Of a stretch of DNA of 64,000 nucleotides, positions 25,269-34,313 are shown piece by piece. The notes beneath the pieces were generated by a model, which searched no databases, had not been told where the DNA came from, and saw nothing but the letters and a program-made list of their open reading frames with translations. This DNA comes from Lacticaseibacillus paracasei subsp. paracasei (lineage in GTDB: Bacteria; Bacillota; Bacilli; Lactobacillales; Lactobacillaceae), in NCBI RefSeq assembly GCF_000829035.1, contig NZ_AP012541.1, positions 744,001 through 808,000 on the forward strand. The letters are read 5' to 3'. Positions within the stretch are counted from its first letter, which is position 1; each line of letters begins with the position of its first letter. A program made the translations under genes and the position numbers.

Positions 25269-26723
25269 ATGAACAAGCAACCAATCGGCTTTATTGATTC
25301 TGGTGTCGGCGGGCTGACAGTCGTTAAAGAGGCGTTGCATCAGCTGCCAGCTGAAAGCAGTGTTTATCTGGGCGATCAGGCTCGTTTGCCATATGGCCCG
25401 CGACCTGCCGAACAAGTACAGGCGTTTACTTGGCAGATGGTCAATTTCTTGCTTAAAAAGCATATTAAAATGCTCGTCATTGCCTGCAATACTGCCACCG
25501 CAGCGGCATTACCCTTAATTAAGGCTAACTTAGACATACCAGTCATCGGTGTGATCAAACCCGGCAGTCGGGCGGCACTGAAGGCGACGCAAACTGGTCA
25601 CATCGGGATTATCGCCACAGAAGGCACCGTTAAAAGCGGTGCTTATGTGAAGGCTTTACGCGCAAAGGCGCCGAAGATTCGACTAACTAGTCTGGCGGCC
25701 CCTAAATTTGTCTCATTGGTGGAAAGTAACGAAGCCCACTCACCCATTGCTAAACGGGTGGTGGCTGACACCTTGCAACCATTGCTGCATGAAGACATTG
25801 ACACGTTAATTTTAGGTTGTACACATTACCCGATTCTGCGCCCGTTGATTCAAAATGTGATGGGTGATCAAGTGACCTTAATTGATTCCGGCGCCGAGAC
25901 TGTGAATGATGTTTCCATGCTACTTGATTATTTTGATCTAGCAAACAACAGCGGCGACACCCCAACTCACGAATATTACACAACCGGGGCACCATCAATG
26001 TTTGACGAACTTGGCGAAGCTTGGCTTGAACTGACGGCGCCGATGCACGCCAAACATGTCAACATTGAGGCTGAGGCAGACCACGCTATGGATACAGTGC
26101 CTGAAGCAAAGGGTAAAACGATTGTCGTTGCCAGCAAAAATCAAGGAAAGATTAAAGAATTTAAAACAATGTTTGAACCTGCTGGCATCACGGTGAAGAG
26201 TCTAGCCGACTTTCCAAGCGTGCCAACAGTTGACGAAACTGGCACAACATTTGAGGAGAACGCCCGACAAAAAGCCGATCAGTATGCCAAAGATTTGCAG
26301 TTGCCGGTGATTGCAGATGATTCTGGGTTGATGGTCGATGCTTTAGACGGGCAACCTGGTATTCGCTCAGCCCGTTATGCAGGCGATGGTCACAACGATG
26401 CAGCTAACAATGCCAAACTATTGGCAGCCTTGGCAGATGTCCCGGAAGATGATCGAACAGCGACTTTTCATACTACCTTGGTGCTTGCTAAACCGGATCA
26501 TCCGGAAGCAGACTTGGTGGTACATGGTGATGTGAGCGGACTAATCACTGCGATCCCACGTGGCACAGATGGTTTTGGCTATGATCCATTCTTTTTTGTT
26601 CCAGCGTTAGGGAAGACAATGGCGGAAATGACCGCTGAAGAAAAAAATCAAATTAGTCATCGCGGGAACGCAATGAGGGCACTTGAAGATGTTTGGCAAA
26701 CATGGTTGGAGGCAAACGGATGA
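25269..26723 (+). CDS. murI: Fusion of glutamate racemase (MurI) and XTP/dITP pyrophosphatase (RdgB/HAM1)
   Basis: 484 residues from ATG 25269 (AAGGAG upstream; an open extension before it covers repeat sequence). Residues about 1-268 are a complete glutamate racemase with both catalytic Cys, C73 in ACNTATA and C184 in LGCTHYP. A linker of about 13 residues leads to a complete RdgB domain (about 282-484): ASKNQGKIKEF, ADDSGLMVDAL, GFGYDPFFF and ISHRGNAM. It supplies D-glutamate for peptidoglycan and removes non-canonical purine triphosphates (ITP, dITP, XTP). In Bacillus these are separate adjacent genes, so this is a true fusion with no stop or frameshift at the join. Its TGA overlaps the next ATG. 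Confidence 0.93.
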   Translation: MNKQPIGFIDSGVGGLTVVKEALHQLPAESSVYLGDQARLPYGPRPAEQVQAFTWQMVNFLLKKHIKMLVIACNTATAAALPLIKANLDIPVIGVIKPGSRAALKATQTGHIGIIATEGTVKSGAYVKALRAKAPKIRLTSLAAPKFVSLVESNEAHSPIAKRVVADTLQPLLHEDIDTLILGCTHYPILRPLIQNVMGDQVTLIDSGAETVNDVSMLLDYFDLANNSGDTPTHEYYTTGAPSMFDELGEAWLELTAPMHAKHVNIEAEADHAMDTVPEAKGKTIVVASKNQGKIKEFKTMFEPAGITVKSLADFPSVPTVDETGTTFEENARQKADQYAKDLQLPVIADDSGLMVDALDGQPGIRSARYAGDGHNDAANNAKLLAALADVPEDDRTATFHTTLVLAKPDHPEADLVVHGDVSGLITAIPRGTDGFGYDPFFFVPALGKTMAEMTAEEKNQISHRGNAMRALEDVWQTWLEANG

Positions 26724-27244
26724 AAATTTTAGCAGTTAGCGATACCCACGGTGATCGAGAGATTCTCACAGCTTTGTTGAAACAACAGCCGCATCTTGAT
26801 GGCTATTTCTATGCCGGTGACTCAGAATTAGCCGCTGATGATGGCCTTTTTCAGCAGTACGAGGCAGTTGAAGGCAACATGGACTATGATCCTAATTTTC
26901 CCATGCAAATCACGACCACCATTCAAGGTGTGACAGTCTTCATGGCCCATGGACATCGTTTTGGGGTTAATTTTGGCCTAGATAAACTCATCGCTGCGGG
27001 CGAAGGGGTTCATGCTGATCTGATCATTTTCGGGCATACCCATCAGTTGGGTGTGGAGGAACATGCGGGGATTGTGATTCTTAATCCCGGTTCTATCAGC
27101 CAGCCGCGTGGCCAGTTTGCCAACCTTGGCGGAACTTATGCCACTGTTGAATTTACTGCGGATAACGTTCATGTTGATTTTTTGAAGCGTGATGGGGCAA
27201 TCGTGCCAGAATTAAGTCGTGATTTTTCAAGGAAGCACGATTAA
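26720..27244 (+). CDS. YfcE/MJ0936-family metallophosphodiesterase
   Basis: 174 residues from ATG 26720, overlapping the stop of the racemase fusion (ATGA) with TTGGAGG inside it. Metal-binding motifs: SDTHGD, YAGDSE, EGNMD, AHGH and FGHTHQ. YfcE-type enzymes hydrolyse phosphodiesters in vitro; the natural substrate is unknown. The murI/racE-rdgB-ysnB order in Bacillus gives the same context. Confidence 0.92.
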   Translation: MKILAVSDTHGDREILTALLKQQPHLDGYFYAGDSELAADDGLFQQYEAVEGNMDYDPNFPMQITTTIQGVTVFMAHGHRFGVNFGLDKLIAAGEGVHADLIIFGHTHQLGVEEHAGIVILNPGSISQPRGQFANLGGTYATVEFTADNVHVDFLKRDGAIVPELSRDFSRKHD

Positions 27245-27304
27245 AAAAAGATCTCACTAGCAGGACGCTGTCAATTGACAGTGATCTGCAGGTGAGATCT
27301 TTTT
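27245..27304. terminator. Bidirectional terminator between phosphodiesterase and glycerol facilitator genes
   Basis: AAAAAGATCTCAC / GTGAGATCTTTTT forms the outer stem and CTGTCAATTGACAG an inner one; A and T runs lie on both sides between convergent genes. Confidence 0.9.
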
Positions 27305-27306
27305 GG

Positions 27307-28044
27307 CTAGCCTTTGATGAATAGAACTTTGTAGGTAAAGACGGCTAGGATGGCTGCTAAAATCGGAGCAACAACCGGTACCCATGAGTATCCCCAGTCG
27401 GAGCTACCTTTATGTTTAAGCGGCAGCAGTGCATGGAGAATGCGGGGACCGAGGTCACGGGCCGGGTTCAAGGCTGGCCCAGTTGGTCCACCTAGCGAGG
27501 CAACCAAGGTCGCGACCAGAAAACCCAGTCCCATGTGGGCAGTACCCAGATTATTTTGGAAAAAAGGAGCCTTGGTAATTCCGAGGGCACCGATAAAAAG
27601 AATATAGGACCCGATGAACTCGTTGACGAAACCGTTAAGCTTGCTCTTGGTGGCGCTGATCGTGCTGAAGGTGCCTAAAACATGCTGTGTATTGGTTGTG
27701 AGATCATAATGCGGTTTGTAGGCCGCAACCACCAATAACTGACCGAACATGGCACCAGCCATCTGTACCGCAATATATGGCAAGACTTCTGACCATGGGA
27801 ACATGCCAGATGCAGCGAGTCCAAGGGTAAAGGCGGGATTGATGTGATTGCCTGAAATCGCGCCAAACATCATCGCAGGAATCATCACCCCAGCACCGTA
27901 GCCCACGGCAATGAGCAACCAGTCAGAGCCGTTACCTTTTGTCCCTTTTAAATCAACGTTGGCTACAGAGCCATTTCCCAGTAGCACCATAATCGCGGTG
28001 CCAATAAATTCGGCGGCTAAACGCACGCCTAGATCGTATGTCAT
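27307..28044 (-). CDS. MIP-family glycerol facilitator/aquaporin
   Basis: 245 residues from the ATG at 28044, which has TTGGAGGAAAC upstream; the open frame extends further without a ribosome site. About six membrane segments and the two pore loops, GNHINPAFT and GPALNPARDLGPR. The Asp after the second NPAR is typical of glycerol-conducting members (GlpF); lactobacillar paralogues can also carry water, dihydroxyacetone or lactic acid. It is monocistronic and convergent with the phosphodiesterase gene. Confidence 0.9.
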   Translation of the reverse strand: MTYDLGVRLAAEFIGTAIMVLLGNGSVANVDLKGTKGNGSDWLLIAVGYGAGVMIPAMMFGAISGNHINPAFTLGLAASGMFPWSEVLPYIAVQMAGAMFGQLLVVAAYKPHYDLTTNTQHVLGTFSTISATKSKLNGFVNEFIGSYILFIGALGITKAPFFQNNLGTAHMGLGFLVATLVASLGGPTGPALNPARDLGPRILHALLPLKHKGSSDWGYSWVPVVAPILAAILAVFTYKVLFIKG

Positions 28045-28153
28045 TTGTTTCCTCCAAGTAGTTAAAATAATACCCAAAAGCTTATGAAAGTATAAATATA
28101 GCTGAAAATAGTGTACCAACTTTTTGGGGAACCGTCCATTTAAACGACTAGTA

Positions 28154-28188
28154 AGCGTGGGCAGGTTTCTGTGCCTGCGAATGCGCTG
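28154..28188 (+). repeat. Short palindromic repeat upstream of cbpB, forward copy
   Basis: AGCGTGGGCAGG / GCCTGCGAATGCGCT around a GTTTCTGT loop. The rest of the 28045-28367 gap holds divergent promoter regions but no other gene that I can see. Confidence 0.65.
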
Positions 28189-28367
28189 CTTTGCGCATTA
28201 TCGGACGAATTCGCTCGAAAGATGGTTGAATCAATTAACCAATTGTCCGTCTTTTGACGGATGGCAGCGAGTAACGTAAGCGTTAAGATGAAATAAAGAA
28301 GTTGCCTGAAGCTGAATTTTTAGGCGTACTCAGGTAAAATAGGACTGTCAATAAAGGAGTTGCTCAT

Positions 28368-28853
28368 ATGTTAAATCCAGTCATTGCCAATATGCTGATC
28401 GAAAATCGGCATCACTTCATGATTTCAGCCGACATGGTTGCAACTGTGTCTGAAAACAATCCTTTGAGTCATGCCTTTTTGGTATTGACCAAGGTGCGGT
28501 ATGCGAAAATTCCCGTCCTCGATCATGATTCAAAATTCAAAGGGCTCATCTCACTGCCAATGATTACCGAGACCATGCTTGGCCTTGATCACATGAGTTT
28601 TAATTCACTAGATACAATGACAGTCAAAGATGTGATGCAGACAGAGGTCGCGACCATTGATGATCCCTACGACTTGGAAAATGTCCTACATTTGCTCGTC
28701 GATAACCCATTCATTCCGGTTGTCCAAGATGGTTACTTTACTGGCATCGTCACCCGTCGTGAAGTTATGAAGGGGATCAATAATATTGGTCACAACATAG
28801 ATAAGAATTTTCAATTAGAACCCTTAACAGTTACGGTACCTAAAGAATCTTAA
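28368..28853 (+). CDS. cbpB: CbpB, CBS-pair protein that binds c-di-AMP
   Basis: 161 residues, essentially two CBS domains (about 15-75 and 80-150), fitting Bacillus YkuL/DarB and Listeria CbpB in length and pattern (VRYAKIPVLD, VTRREVMKGIN). In those bacteria it binds c-di-AMP and, when free, contacts the (p)ppGpp synthetase Rel and pyruvate carboxylase. AAAGGAG ribosome site before the ATG. The function here is inferred from family. Confidence 0.85.
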   Translation: MLNPVIANMLIENRHHFMISADMVATVSENNPLSHAFLVLTKVRYAKIPVLDHDSKFKGLISLPMITETMLGLDHMSFNSLDTMTVKDVMQTEVATIDDPYDLENVLHLLVDNPFIPVVQDGYFTGIVTRREVMKGINNIGHNIDKNFQLEPLTVTVPKES

Positions 28854-28860
28854 CTTAGAA

Positions 28861-28898
28861 AAAACGTCGCATTGCTAAAAGCAGGGCGACGCTTTTTT
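28861..28898. terminator. Bidirectional terminator between cbpB and the DUF368 gene
   Basis: AAAACGTCGC..TTGCT / AGCA..GCGACGCTTTTTT with A and T runs on both sides. Confidence 0.88.
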
Positions 28899-28938
28899 AT
28901 ATCAGCGAGCACATTCAGTGACAGTCGTGATGCCAAAC

Positions 28939-29841
28939 TTATTTTTTCTCGTCAGCATCTGGTTTGTCTAAGAAAATGGTGGCGAGCACGCCGATGACGA
29001 GGCTAATGACAACCATGGCGATGGCGCCGAAGTGATCGGTGGCTGGCCAATAAGGGGCGATACCAGCTTCGATAAGAATTACGACTGCTGCCAAGACAAT
29101 GCCGCAAACTGCGTAGTAGACTTGTGCTTCAAAATGGGCCAATAAGTAGGCCATCAATTTAGCTACTGCTATCAGACCTGCTGCAGCCCCAATCATGAAC
29201 GGGAGCAACAAGGCAACTGATCCCATCGCCGTATGAAACGCGGGCCAGTTGCCGGATGCAGCAGCACGAGCAGCATCACCCAACTGACCCACAGCATTGT
29301 AAACCGTACCGTATTGATCAATCACCATCAACATGACTGAACCAGAAATACCGGGAATTGCCATCAGTGAAACTGCAAAAACACCGGCAAAAGCCATGAC
29401 GCCAGCATTGCTGAAACTTGTCAAACGTTTAATGGCAATCAGATTCTCAGGGTCAGTACCACCAAGCTTAGCCAGCCCGTATATGGCAACGAAGCCAAAG
29501 ACCACTAGTAGTAAGTACCACCATGAAAACTTTTTGGTTGTCAGTTTACGGTAAATGAACGGACCGATACCCAGCACTAAACCAATAAAGAAGCCATAGC
29601 TTGGCAGCGGCCAGCGGGTGGTGACGACCAGAACCGCCTTAGTGGAAAGCAGGATACCGATCACAGCACCCAACCCGATCGGTGTCAAAAACCGCATATT
29701 TTTTTTTGGATCATCGCGAAAATGGTTGACCGCATTTAACAATCGGTCATAGAGGCCAACGACCACAGCAAAAATACTGCCAGAAAGTCCTGGAATGACA
29801 AGTGCGATGCCAATAATGGCACCTTTAACGAAATTTAGCAT
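28939..29841 (-). CDS. DUF368 membrane protein, PopT-like polyprenyl-phosphate translocase candidate
   Basis: A 300-residue protein with about eight to ten hydrophobic segments. The repeated ALVIPGLSGS and LMAIPGISGS stretches near the two ends of the fold are the hallmark of DUF368. Members (PopT) have been linked to returning undecaprenyl phosphate across the membrane for reuse in wall and teichoic acid synthesis. The ATG follows AAGGAGATGTT. It is followed 60 bp away on the same strand by mscS, upstream in transcription order. Confidence 0.85.
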   Translation of the reverse strand: MLNFVKGAIIGIALVIPGLSGSIFAVVVGLYDRLLNAVNHFRDDPKKNMRFLTPIGLGAVIGILLSTKAVLVVTTRWPLPSYGFFIGLVLGIGPFIYRKLTTKKFSWWYLLLVVFGFVAIYGLAKLGGTDPENLIAIKRLTSFSNAGVMAFAGVFAVSLMAIPGISGSVMLMVIDQYGTVYNAVGQLGDAARAAASGNWPAFHTAMGSVALLLPFMIGAAAGLIAVAKLMAYLLAHFEAQVYYAVCGIVLAAVVILIEAGIAPYWPATDHFGAIAMVVISLVIGVLATIFLDKPDADEKK

Positions 29842-29901
29842 AACATCTCCTTTTGAATTGGGTTAAGCCGCTTGATGATAACGTGACAATGGCACGGTGG
29901 T

Positions 29902-30786
29902 TCATGAACCACTTTGCAAGTTTAACGGCGGTGTGACAACTTTTATGCCTGCAGAATTCAAGGCAGCAACGTAGGCGCCTAAGAAAGTGCGTTGCAGGCT
30001 CACTTGTTCGCCATTTTCGGCGTAAAAAAGAACCTGATAGGTGAAAGCACCATTCTTTTCTTCAGTTAGCCCAAGAATGTCAGGCTCCTCGGTAATGGTT
30101 GTAAATTTCGGTACCAAATCTTGATTCACACGTTCAATGGTTTTCCGAACTAGATCGAGATCAGCACTTGGGGCAAGCGGCAATTTAATCAGCACCTGCA
30201 TATTGCTTCGCGAAAGGTTGCTGACGATGGTGATGTTGCGATTGGGAATGAAATTGACAGTCCCATCGGAACTCTTCACCACCGTCGTCCGCAAACCGAC
30301 ATTGGTCACGGTACCGGAGATGGTGCCGAGTTTGACGACATCCCCGACATCAAATTGTGCTTCTAAAAGGATGAAGAAGCCGGTCACGACGTCGTTTACA
30401 AATCCCTGTGCCCCAAAACCAACTGCCAAACCCACAACCCCAGCACCGGCTAACAGTGTCCCCACTGGTACGCCGAGAATCGATAAGATGGCGTAAAGGT
30501 AGAAGAAGAGTACCAGATAGAAAAAAACATTCACCGATAACGCATGAATTGTTTTGACCCGGGTGCCTGTCAGATGTGCCCGTCGTTGATAGCTTTTAAA
30601 GGTGCGATTGAGCGCAAAGCGGCCGAGCCGGTACAAAATTAAAAATAAGACGGTGAAAAACAGCAACGACAGCACTTTGTCGATAAAAGTGCCTACGATT
30701 TTATCCCAATCGATGGTTGTAAAATATTTCAGCCAAACGTTGGTTTGCTCGTTGACGGTTGTTGCTGTGACGATCATGTGTATCAC
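29902..30786 (-). CDS. Small-conductance mechanosensitive channel, MscS family
   Basis: 294 residues; membrane segments at about 30-55, 75-100 and the pore helix with GVVGLAVGFGAQGFVNDVVTGF, then the soluble beta domain (FDVGDVVKLGTISGTV, VNFIPNR). It opens under membrane tension to release solutes on hypo-osmotic shock. The GTG at 30786 has AAAGGAGG with 7-bp spacing; an ATG nine bases further in is the alternative. It is transcribed toward the DUF368 gene. Confidence 0.92.
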   Translation of the reverse strand: MIHMIVTATTVNEQTNVWLKYFTTIDWDKIVGTFIDKVLSLLFFTVLFLILYRLGRFALNRTFKSYQRRAHLTGTRVKTIHALSVNVFFYLVLFFYLYAILSILGVPVGTLLAGAGVVGLAVGFGAQGFVNDVVTGFFILLEAQFDVGDVVKLGTISGTVTNVGLRTTVVKSSDGTVNFIPNRNITIVSNLSRSNMQVLIKLPLAPSADLDLVRKTIERVNQDLVPKFTTITEEPDILGLTEEKNGAFTYQVLFYAENGEQVSLQRTFLGAYVAALNSAGIKVVTPPLNLQSGS

Positions 30787-30873
30787 GTGACTGCCTCCTT
30801 TACATTGGCACTATTTTACCAGAATCGGTGGGTGTGTGCTGGGAGATTTGGTTTGAGTGGGCGGTAAGGTTTT

Positions 30874-30990
30874 CCAAAACGCGCAAACCGGCGCAGAAAC
30901 TTCCACGTAAGAACCTTGGACGCAATGACCCCAAACCGGTCATCACGCCCAAGGCCACTTACACTCCGGTTTCTGAACGGGGCTGCTCGC
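30874..30990 (-). repeat. Long palindromic repeat, first of a tandem pair, reverse copy
   Basis: Starts AAAACGCGCAAACCGGCGCAG, contains ACCTTGGACGCAATGACC and GGTCATCACGCCCAAGG, and ends with a divergent right arm. Bases 30874-30962 are identical to 30990-31078. Confidence 0.88.
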
Positions 30991-31111
30991 CAAAACGCGC
31001 AAACCGGCGCAGAAACTTCCACGTAAGAACCTTGGACGCAATGACCCCAAACCGGTCATCACGCCCAAGGCCACTTACGTTCCAGTTTCTAAGCGCGCCG
31101 GTTTGCGCTCT
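30990..31111 (-). repeat. Long palindromic repeat, second of a tandem pair, reverse copy
   Basis: Same 89-bp sequence as the preceding copy at a period of 116 bp, but with an intact right arm, GCGCGCCGGTTTGCGCTC, which pairs with GCGCAAACCGGCGC at the left end. Confidence 0.9.
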
Positions 31112-31185
31112 TAATTTTTTTGCACCGTTCTTGTCACGATGTTATGATTGTTTTAATCAACTGGTTTGAAATAGGAGGGTGTTGG

Positions 31186-31614
31186 ATGTCAGGTGGAGAG
31201 ATTGCTTGGATTATCGCGGCTATTGCGTTTCTGATTATTGCACTTGCAATTGCGATTATTGCGGTTCGTGTTTCTGGTGTGACGAAAGAAGTTAAGGGCA
31301 CGGTTGCCGAGACGAATAAGACGTTGAACACGATCAACGGAGAGCTTGGCATTTTGACGAAGGAAGTTGAAGGTCTTTTGGCTAAGAGCAACACCCTGCT
31401 TGAGGACGTGAACGGTAAGGTGGCGGCAATTGACCCCGTCTTTACTGCGATCGGCGAACTTGGTGAGAGTGTCTCCGATTTGAATCAATCAACGCGCAAT
31501 TTAACTGAGCGTGTTGCGCATGGTGCCAAGAACGGAGCCAAGGCGACCGTTGCGGCTCGTATGAGTGCCAAGGCGTTTTCAATGTTGACGAAGAAAAAAC
31601 ATAACGATCAATAG
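31186..31614 (+). CDS. DUF948 domain protein (YtxG-like)
   Basis: 142 residues from ATG 31186 with ATAGGAGGGT upstream. One N-terminal membrane segment (about 7-29, WIIAAIAFLIIALAIAIIAV) and a long amphipathic, coiled-coil-prone cytoplasmic part. Usually paired with a YtxH protein as here; in Bacillus the pair is in the general stress regulon. Molecular role unknown. Confidence 0.88.
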   Translation: MSGGEIAWIIAAIAFLIIALAIAIIAVRVSGVTKEVKGTVAETNKTLNTINGELGILTKEVEGLLAKSNTLLEDVNGKVAAIDPVFTAIGELGESVSDLNQSTRNLTERVAHGAKNGAKATVAARMSAKAFSMLTKKKHNDQ

Positions 31615-31628
31615 CAGGGGGAAGAATC

Positions 31629-32156
31629 ATGGCTAAAAAAGGACATTTTTTGCTTGGATTTGTATTCGGTGCCGCTAGTGCCTTAGCCACCACTTATTTA
31701 TTAACACCACAAACAAGCGATGAATTGAAGCGGCGTGTGAAGCATGCTTCTGAAGACTTGGCAGATCGGGCAGTTGATTATTTCGATTATGCCAAAGAAG
31801 CTAGCGCTGACTGGAAACAAAGTGCCACAGATTTTGTTGATGAATTGAAGCGTAAAGGCGACGATGCTGATGGTTCTAAAGCATTGGCAAACTATGATGC
31901 TGCCACCGAGCAATTGCGTGATCAACTGAATACGGCAACAGATGTGGACTCATCAGCAGACTTTGATGACATTGTTCTTGACGGTAAAAGTGCTTTTGCG
32001 CAAGCTAAAGATGATGACGAGGGCAGTGACACTCGCACCGATGAAGTGCCAGAACCAGTAGAACCAGAAGCAGTTGCACCAGCGTCAACTGATACCGCAC
32101 CGGCTAGCAGTGTCGCACCTGATGAACCGCAAGCATCTGCGACAAATGATAAGTAA
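31629..32156 (+). CDS. YtxH domain protein
   Basis: 175 residues. The N-terminus GHFLLGFVFGAASALATTYLLTP is the glycine-rich hydrophobic segment typical of YtxH, followed by helical charged sequence and an acidic Pro/Ala/Thr-rich tail (about residues 130-175) that is probably disordered. It follows the DUF948 gene by 14 bp with AGCAGGGGGAAG. Function unknown. Confidence 0.87.
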   Translation: MAKKGHFLLGFVFGAASALATTYLLTPQTSDELKRRVKHASEDLADRAVDYFDYAKEASADWKQSATDFVDELKRKGDDADGSKALANYDAATEQLRDQLNTATDVDSSADFDDIVLDGKSAFAQAKDDDEGSDTRTDEVPEPVEPEAVAPASTDTAPASSVAPDEPQASATNDK

Positions 32157-32185
32157 CAGACATGCATCACTTAGTCACAATTGAT

Positions 32186-32243
32186 GAAAAAAAGGCGACA
32201 AACGGATTGTTCCTATGATTGGAGCAAGACGTTTGTCGCTTTT
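32186..32243 (+). terminator. Terminator after the DUF948-YtxH operon
   Basis: GGCGACAAACG / CGTTTGTCGC stem with a long loop that has its own small pairing, flanked by A and T runs. Confidence 0.75.
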
Positions 32244-32381
32244 CGCATCAGTTATTGTCAATTTGCCATAATCGGTGGTACTTCATAGATCAGGCAGGTT
32301 GGGGCCTTTTGCAGCAACCAAACGACGACTTGGTTGCCAAGGTCGCAGCACCGTCTATAGATCTTTTTTAAAGGAGAGAAT

Positions 32382-32903
32382 ATGCTGAATAGTGAACGTC
32401 AAGCGCAGATCAAGGCTGCTTTAAGTACAGCCGCTGAGCCGCTTAGTGCCTCAAGTTTTGCCCGGCAGTTTGCCGTGAGCCGCCAGACAATTGTTGGCGA
32501 CATTGCGTTGTTGCGCGCACAAGGTGAGCCGATTATTGCAACGCCACGAGGGTATATGTTTTCTCGACCGGCCGCCCATGAGTTTTTGTTGCCTTGCAAA
32601 CATACGCCGGCACAAACTGCCGAAGAGTTACAGTTGATTCTTGAAAATGGCGGATGGATCGAGGATGTTTTGGTTGAGCATCCGCTTTATGGACAATTGC
32701 GCGGCCAGTTAAACATCCGGACAGTGGCTGACATGAAACTGTTTATGAGTCGGTTGTCGCGCTATCATGGCCGACTGTTGTCAGAATTGACCGGTGGCAT
32801 TCATTTGCATACGATTAGCGTTAAAAATGAGCGCGATATGCCCAAAATCAAAGCAGCTTTGCGGCAGGCGGGGATGCTATATGAACAAGTGGAGCAGAGG
32901 TAG
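32382..32903 (+). CDS. niaR: Niacin-responsive repressor NiaR (HTH plus 3H domain)
   Basis: 173 residues: N-terminal winged helix (ASSFARQFAVSRQTIVGDIALLR) and a C-terminal 3H domain with its conserved histidines (VEHPLYGQL, GGIHLHTISV). NiaR represses NAD precursor uptake and synthesis genes when niacin is abundant. It is alone here, with AAGGAGAG ribosome site; no NAD gene is adjacent, so targets lie elsewhere. Confidence 0.88.
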   Translation: MLNSERQAQIKAALSTAAEPLSASSFARQFAVSRQTIVGDIALLRAQGEPIIATPRGYMFSRPAAHEFLLPCKHTPAQTAEELQLILENGGWIEDVLVEHPLYGQLRGQLNIRTVADMKLFMSRLSRYHGRLLSELTGGIHLHTISVKNERDMPKIKAALRQAGMLYEQVEQR

Positions 32904-32914
32904 TCTGATGCCGC

Positions 32915-32952
32915 TAAAAAAGCCGTCCGGAATCTTTCCGGGCAGCTTTTTT
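32915..32952. terminator. Terminator between niaR and pepQ
   Basis: AAAAAAGC..GTCCGG / CCGG..AGCTTTTTTT between convergent genes; A and T runs on both sides. Confidence 0.85.
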
Positions 32953-32996
32953 TGTGGCATATGAATACGACTATAGTGCAGTTTTTTAGACCTGTC

Positions 32997-34100
32997 CTAG
33001 CCGTTAATGACCGTGAATTCCTTTGAGGTGTGGGTAAATGGTTCGCAGCCGGTTTCGGTGACGTGGACACAGTCCTCAATCCGAACGCCAGCAACACCAG
33101 GTACATAGATGCCCGGTTCGATTGAGAAACACATTCCTGGCTGCAACAGCATATCGTTTCCTTCCATGATTGATGGAAATTCATGTGTCGACATGCCAAT
33201 CCCATGACCAAGCCGATGGTTAAAGTAATCGCCATAACCAGCCTTAGTAATGATGTCGCGGGCAATCTTATCGAGCTCGGATGCTTTCAAACCAGGCTTG
33301 ACAGCCGCCATTGCGGTTAAATTGGCCTCTAAACAGACATCGAAAATTTCCCGCGGCTTGCCGGTGACCTGACCAAATGCAACAGTACGGGTGGCATCTG
33401 ACATATAGCCATGGTTGTCAGTCCCAAGGTCGAACAAAACCAACTCGTTTGGTTGAAGCTTGGTGCCCATTGGTTCACCATGCGGATTGGCAGCGTCGAC
33501 GCCGGCCTGCACAATGGTACCAAAGCTCATGTGCATGACGCCTTCCTTCATCATGGCATAATCGATTTCAGCTGCCACTTCTTGTTCTGTCGCGCCAGCT
33601 TTGATCGCGTTAAAGCCGGCCTGAAAGGCGCGATCTGCCTGAGCACCAGCTGCTTCCATCTGTTTGATTTCTGACGGTGTCTTAATGAGTCGCTGGTTCT
33701 CAATGAACCGGGATGCGTCAACTGGGAAGGTAGCATCCGGAAATTGTTTCATGAGAGCTTCAAATTTGAAGACAGCTAGATTATCTTTTTCAATTGCCCA
33801 TTTTGTCGGGTTCGCTGTCACCGCTTTGATGTGATTAGCCATGATGGCAAATGGATCTTCGTGATCAAGATAACCGAAGACTTGGTACGGCCAGCCAGCT
33901 TTTTTGACCTCTTCAATCGTCAGCTGAGGGGTGAATAGGAAAGGATCGTTGTCAGGGGTGACAATCAACGCTGTGATGCGTTCCTCAGGATCTTGAAAAA
34001 AGCCTGTGTAGTAGTTGATATTGATTGGGTCGCTAATATAGGCCAGGTCCAACCCTTCTTTTGCAACCCAAGCTTGCAAAGCAGCTAAATGTTCATTCAT
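32997..34100 (-). CDS. pepQ: Xaa-Pro dipeptidase/aminopeptidase (M24)
   Basis: 367 residues. The N-terminal creatinase-like domain is followed by the pita-bread M24 domain with its five metal ligands: LFDLGTDNHGYMSDATRT (two Asp), HRLGHGIGMSTHEFP (His), EPGIY (Glu) and VRIEDCV (Glu). It releases or cleaves X-Pro dipeptides in casein-peptide breakdown. It is divergent from ccpA, the classic lactobacillar pepQ-ccpA pair. AGGAGGAAAAAAT precedes the ATG. Confidence 0.95.
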   Translation of the reverse strand: MNEHLAALQAWVAKEGLDLAYISDPININYYTGFFQDPEERITALIVTPDNDPFLFTPQLTIEEVKKAGWPYQVFGYLDHEDPFAIMANHIKAVTANPTKWAIEKDNLAVFKFEALMKQFPDATFPVDASRFIENQRLIKTPSEIKQMEAAGAQADRAFQAGFNAIKAGATEQEVAAEIDYAMMKEGVMHMSFGTIVQAGVDAANPHGEPMGTKLQPNELVLFDLGTDNHGYMSDATRTVAFGQVTGKPREIFDVCLEANLTAMAAVKPGLKASELDKIARDIITKAGYGDYFNHRLGHGIGMSTHEFPSIMEGNDMLLQPGMCFSIEPGIYVPGVAGVRIEDCVHVTETGCEPFTHTSKEFTVING

Positions 34101-34313
34101 ATTTTTTCCTCCTCAACGTGTTCACTGGCGCAGTACCATGCAGACGCGGTGCACTTTTTAACCGGATTAGCTCGCGATCTGGCTTAAAAGTCGTGCGCCA
34201 ATCAAGCATCGTGGTAAAATAGCACAACTTAAAACTTTAACTTTTAGTATATCACGTGACTAGCTTGATGGGCTTTCTGAAAAAGGCGGTTGTGAAAATT
34301 TCATGTAAAATTC

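Noticed and set aside
30874..31111. CRISPR-like repeat
   Set aside because: Only two units, 116-bp period, palindromic and related to copies elsewhere; no cas genes.
34125..34200. Possible further palindrome copy upstream of pepQ (CACTGGCGCAG ... CGTGCGCCA)
   Set aside because: Only the outer few bases fit; too weak to assign to the family.
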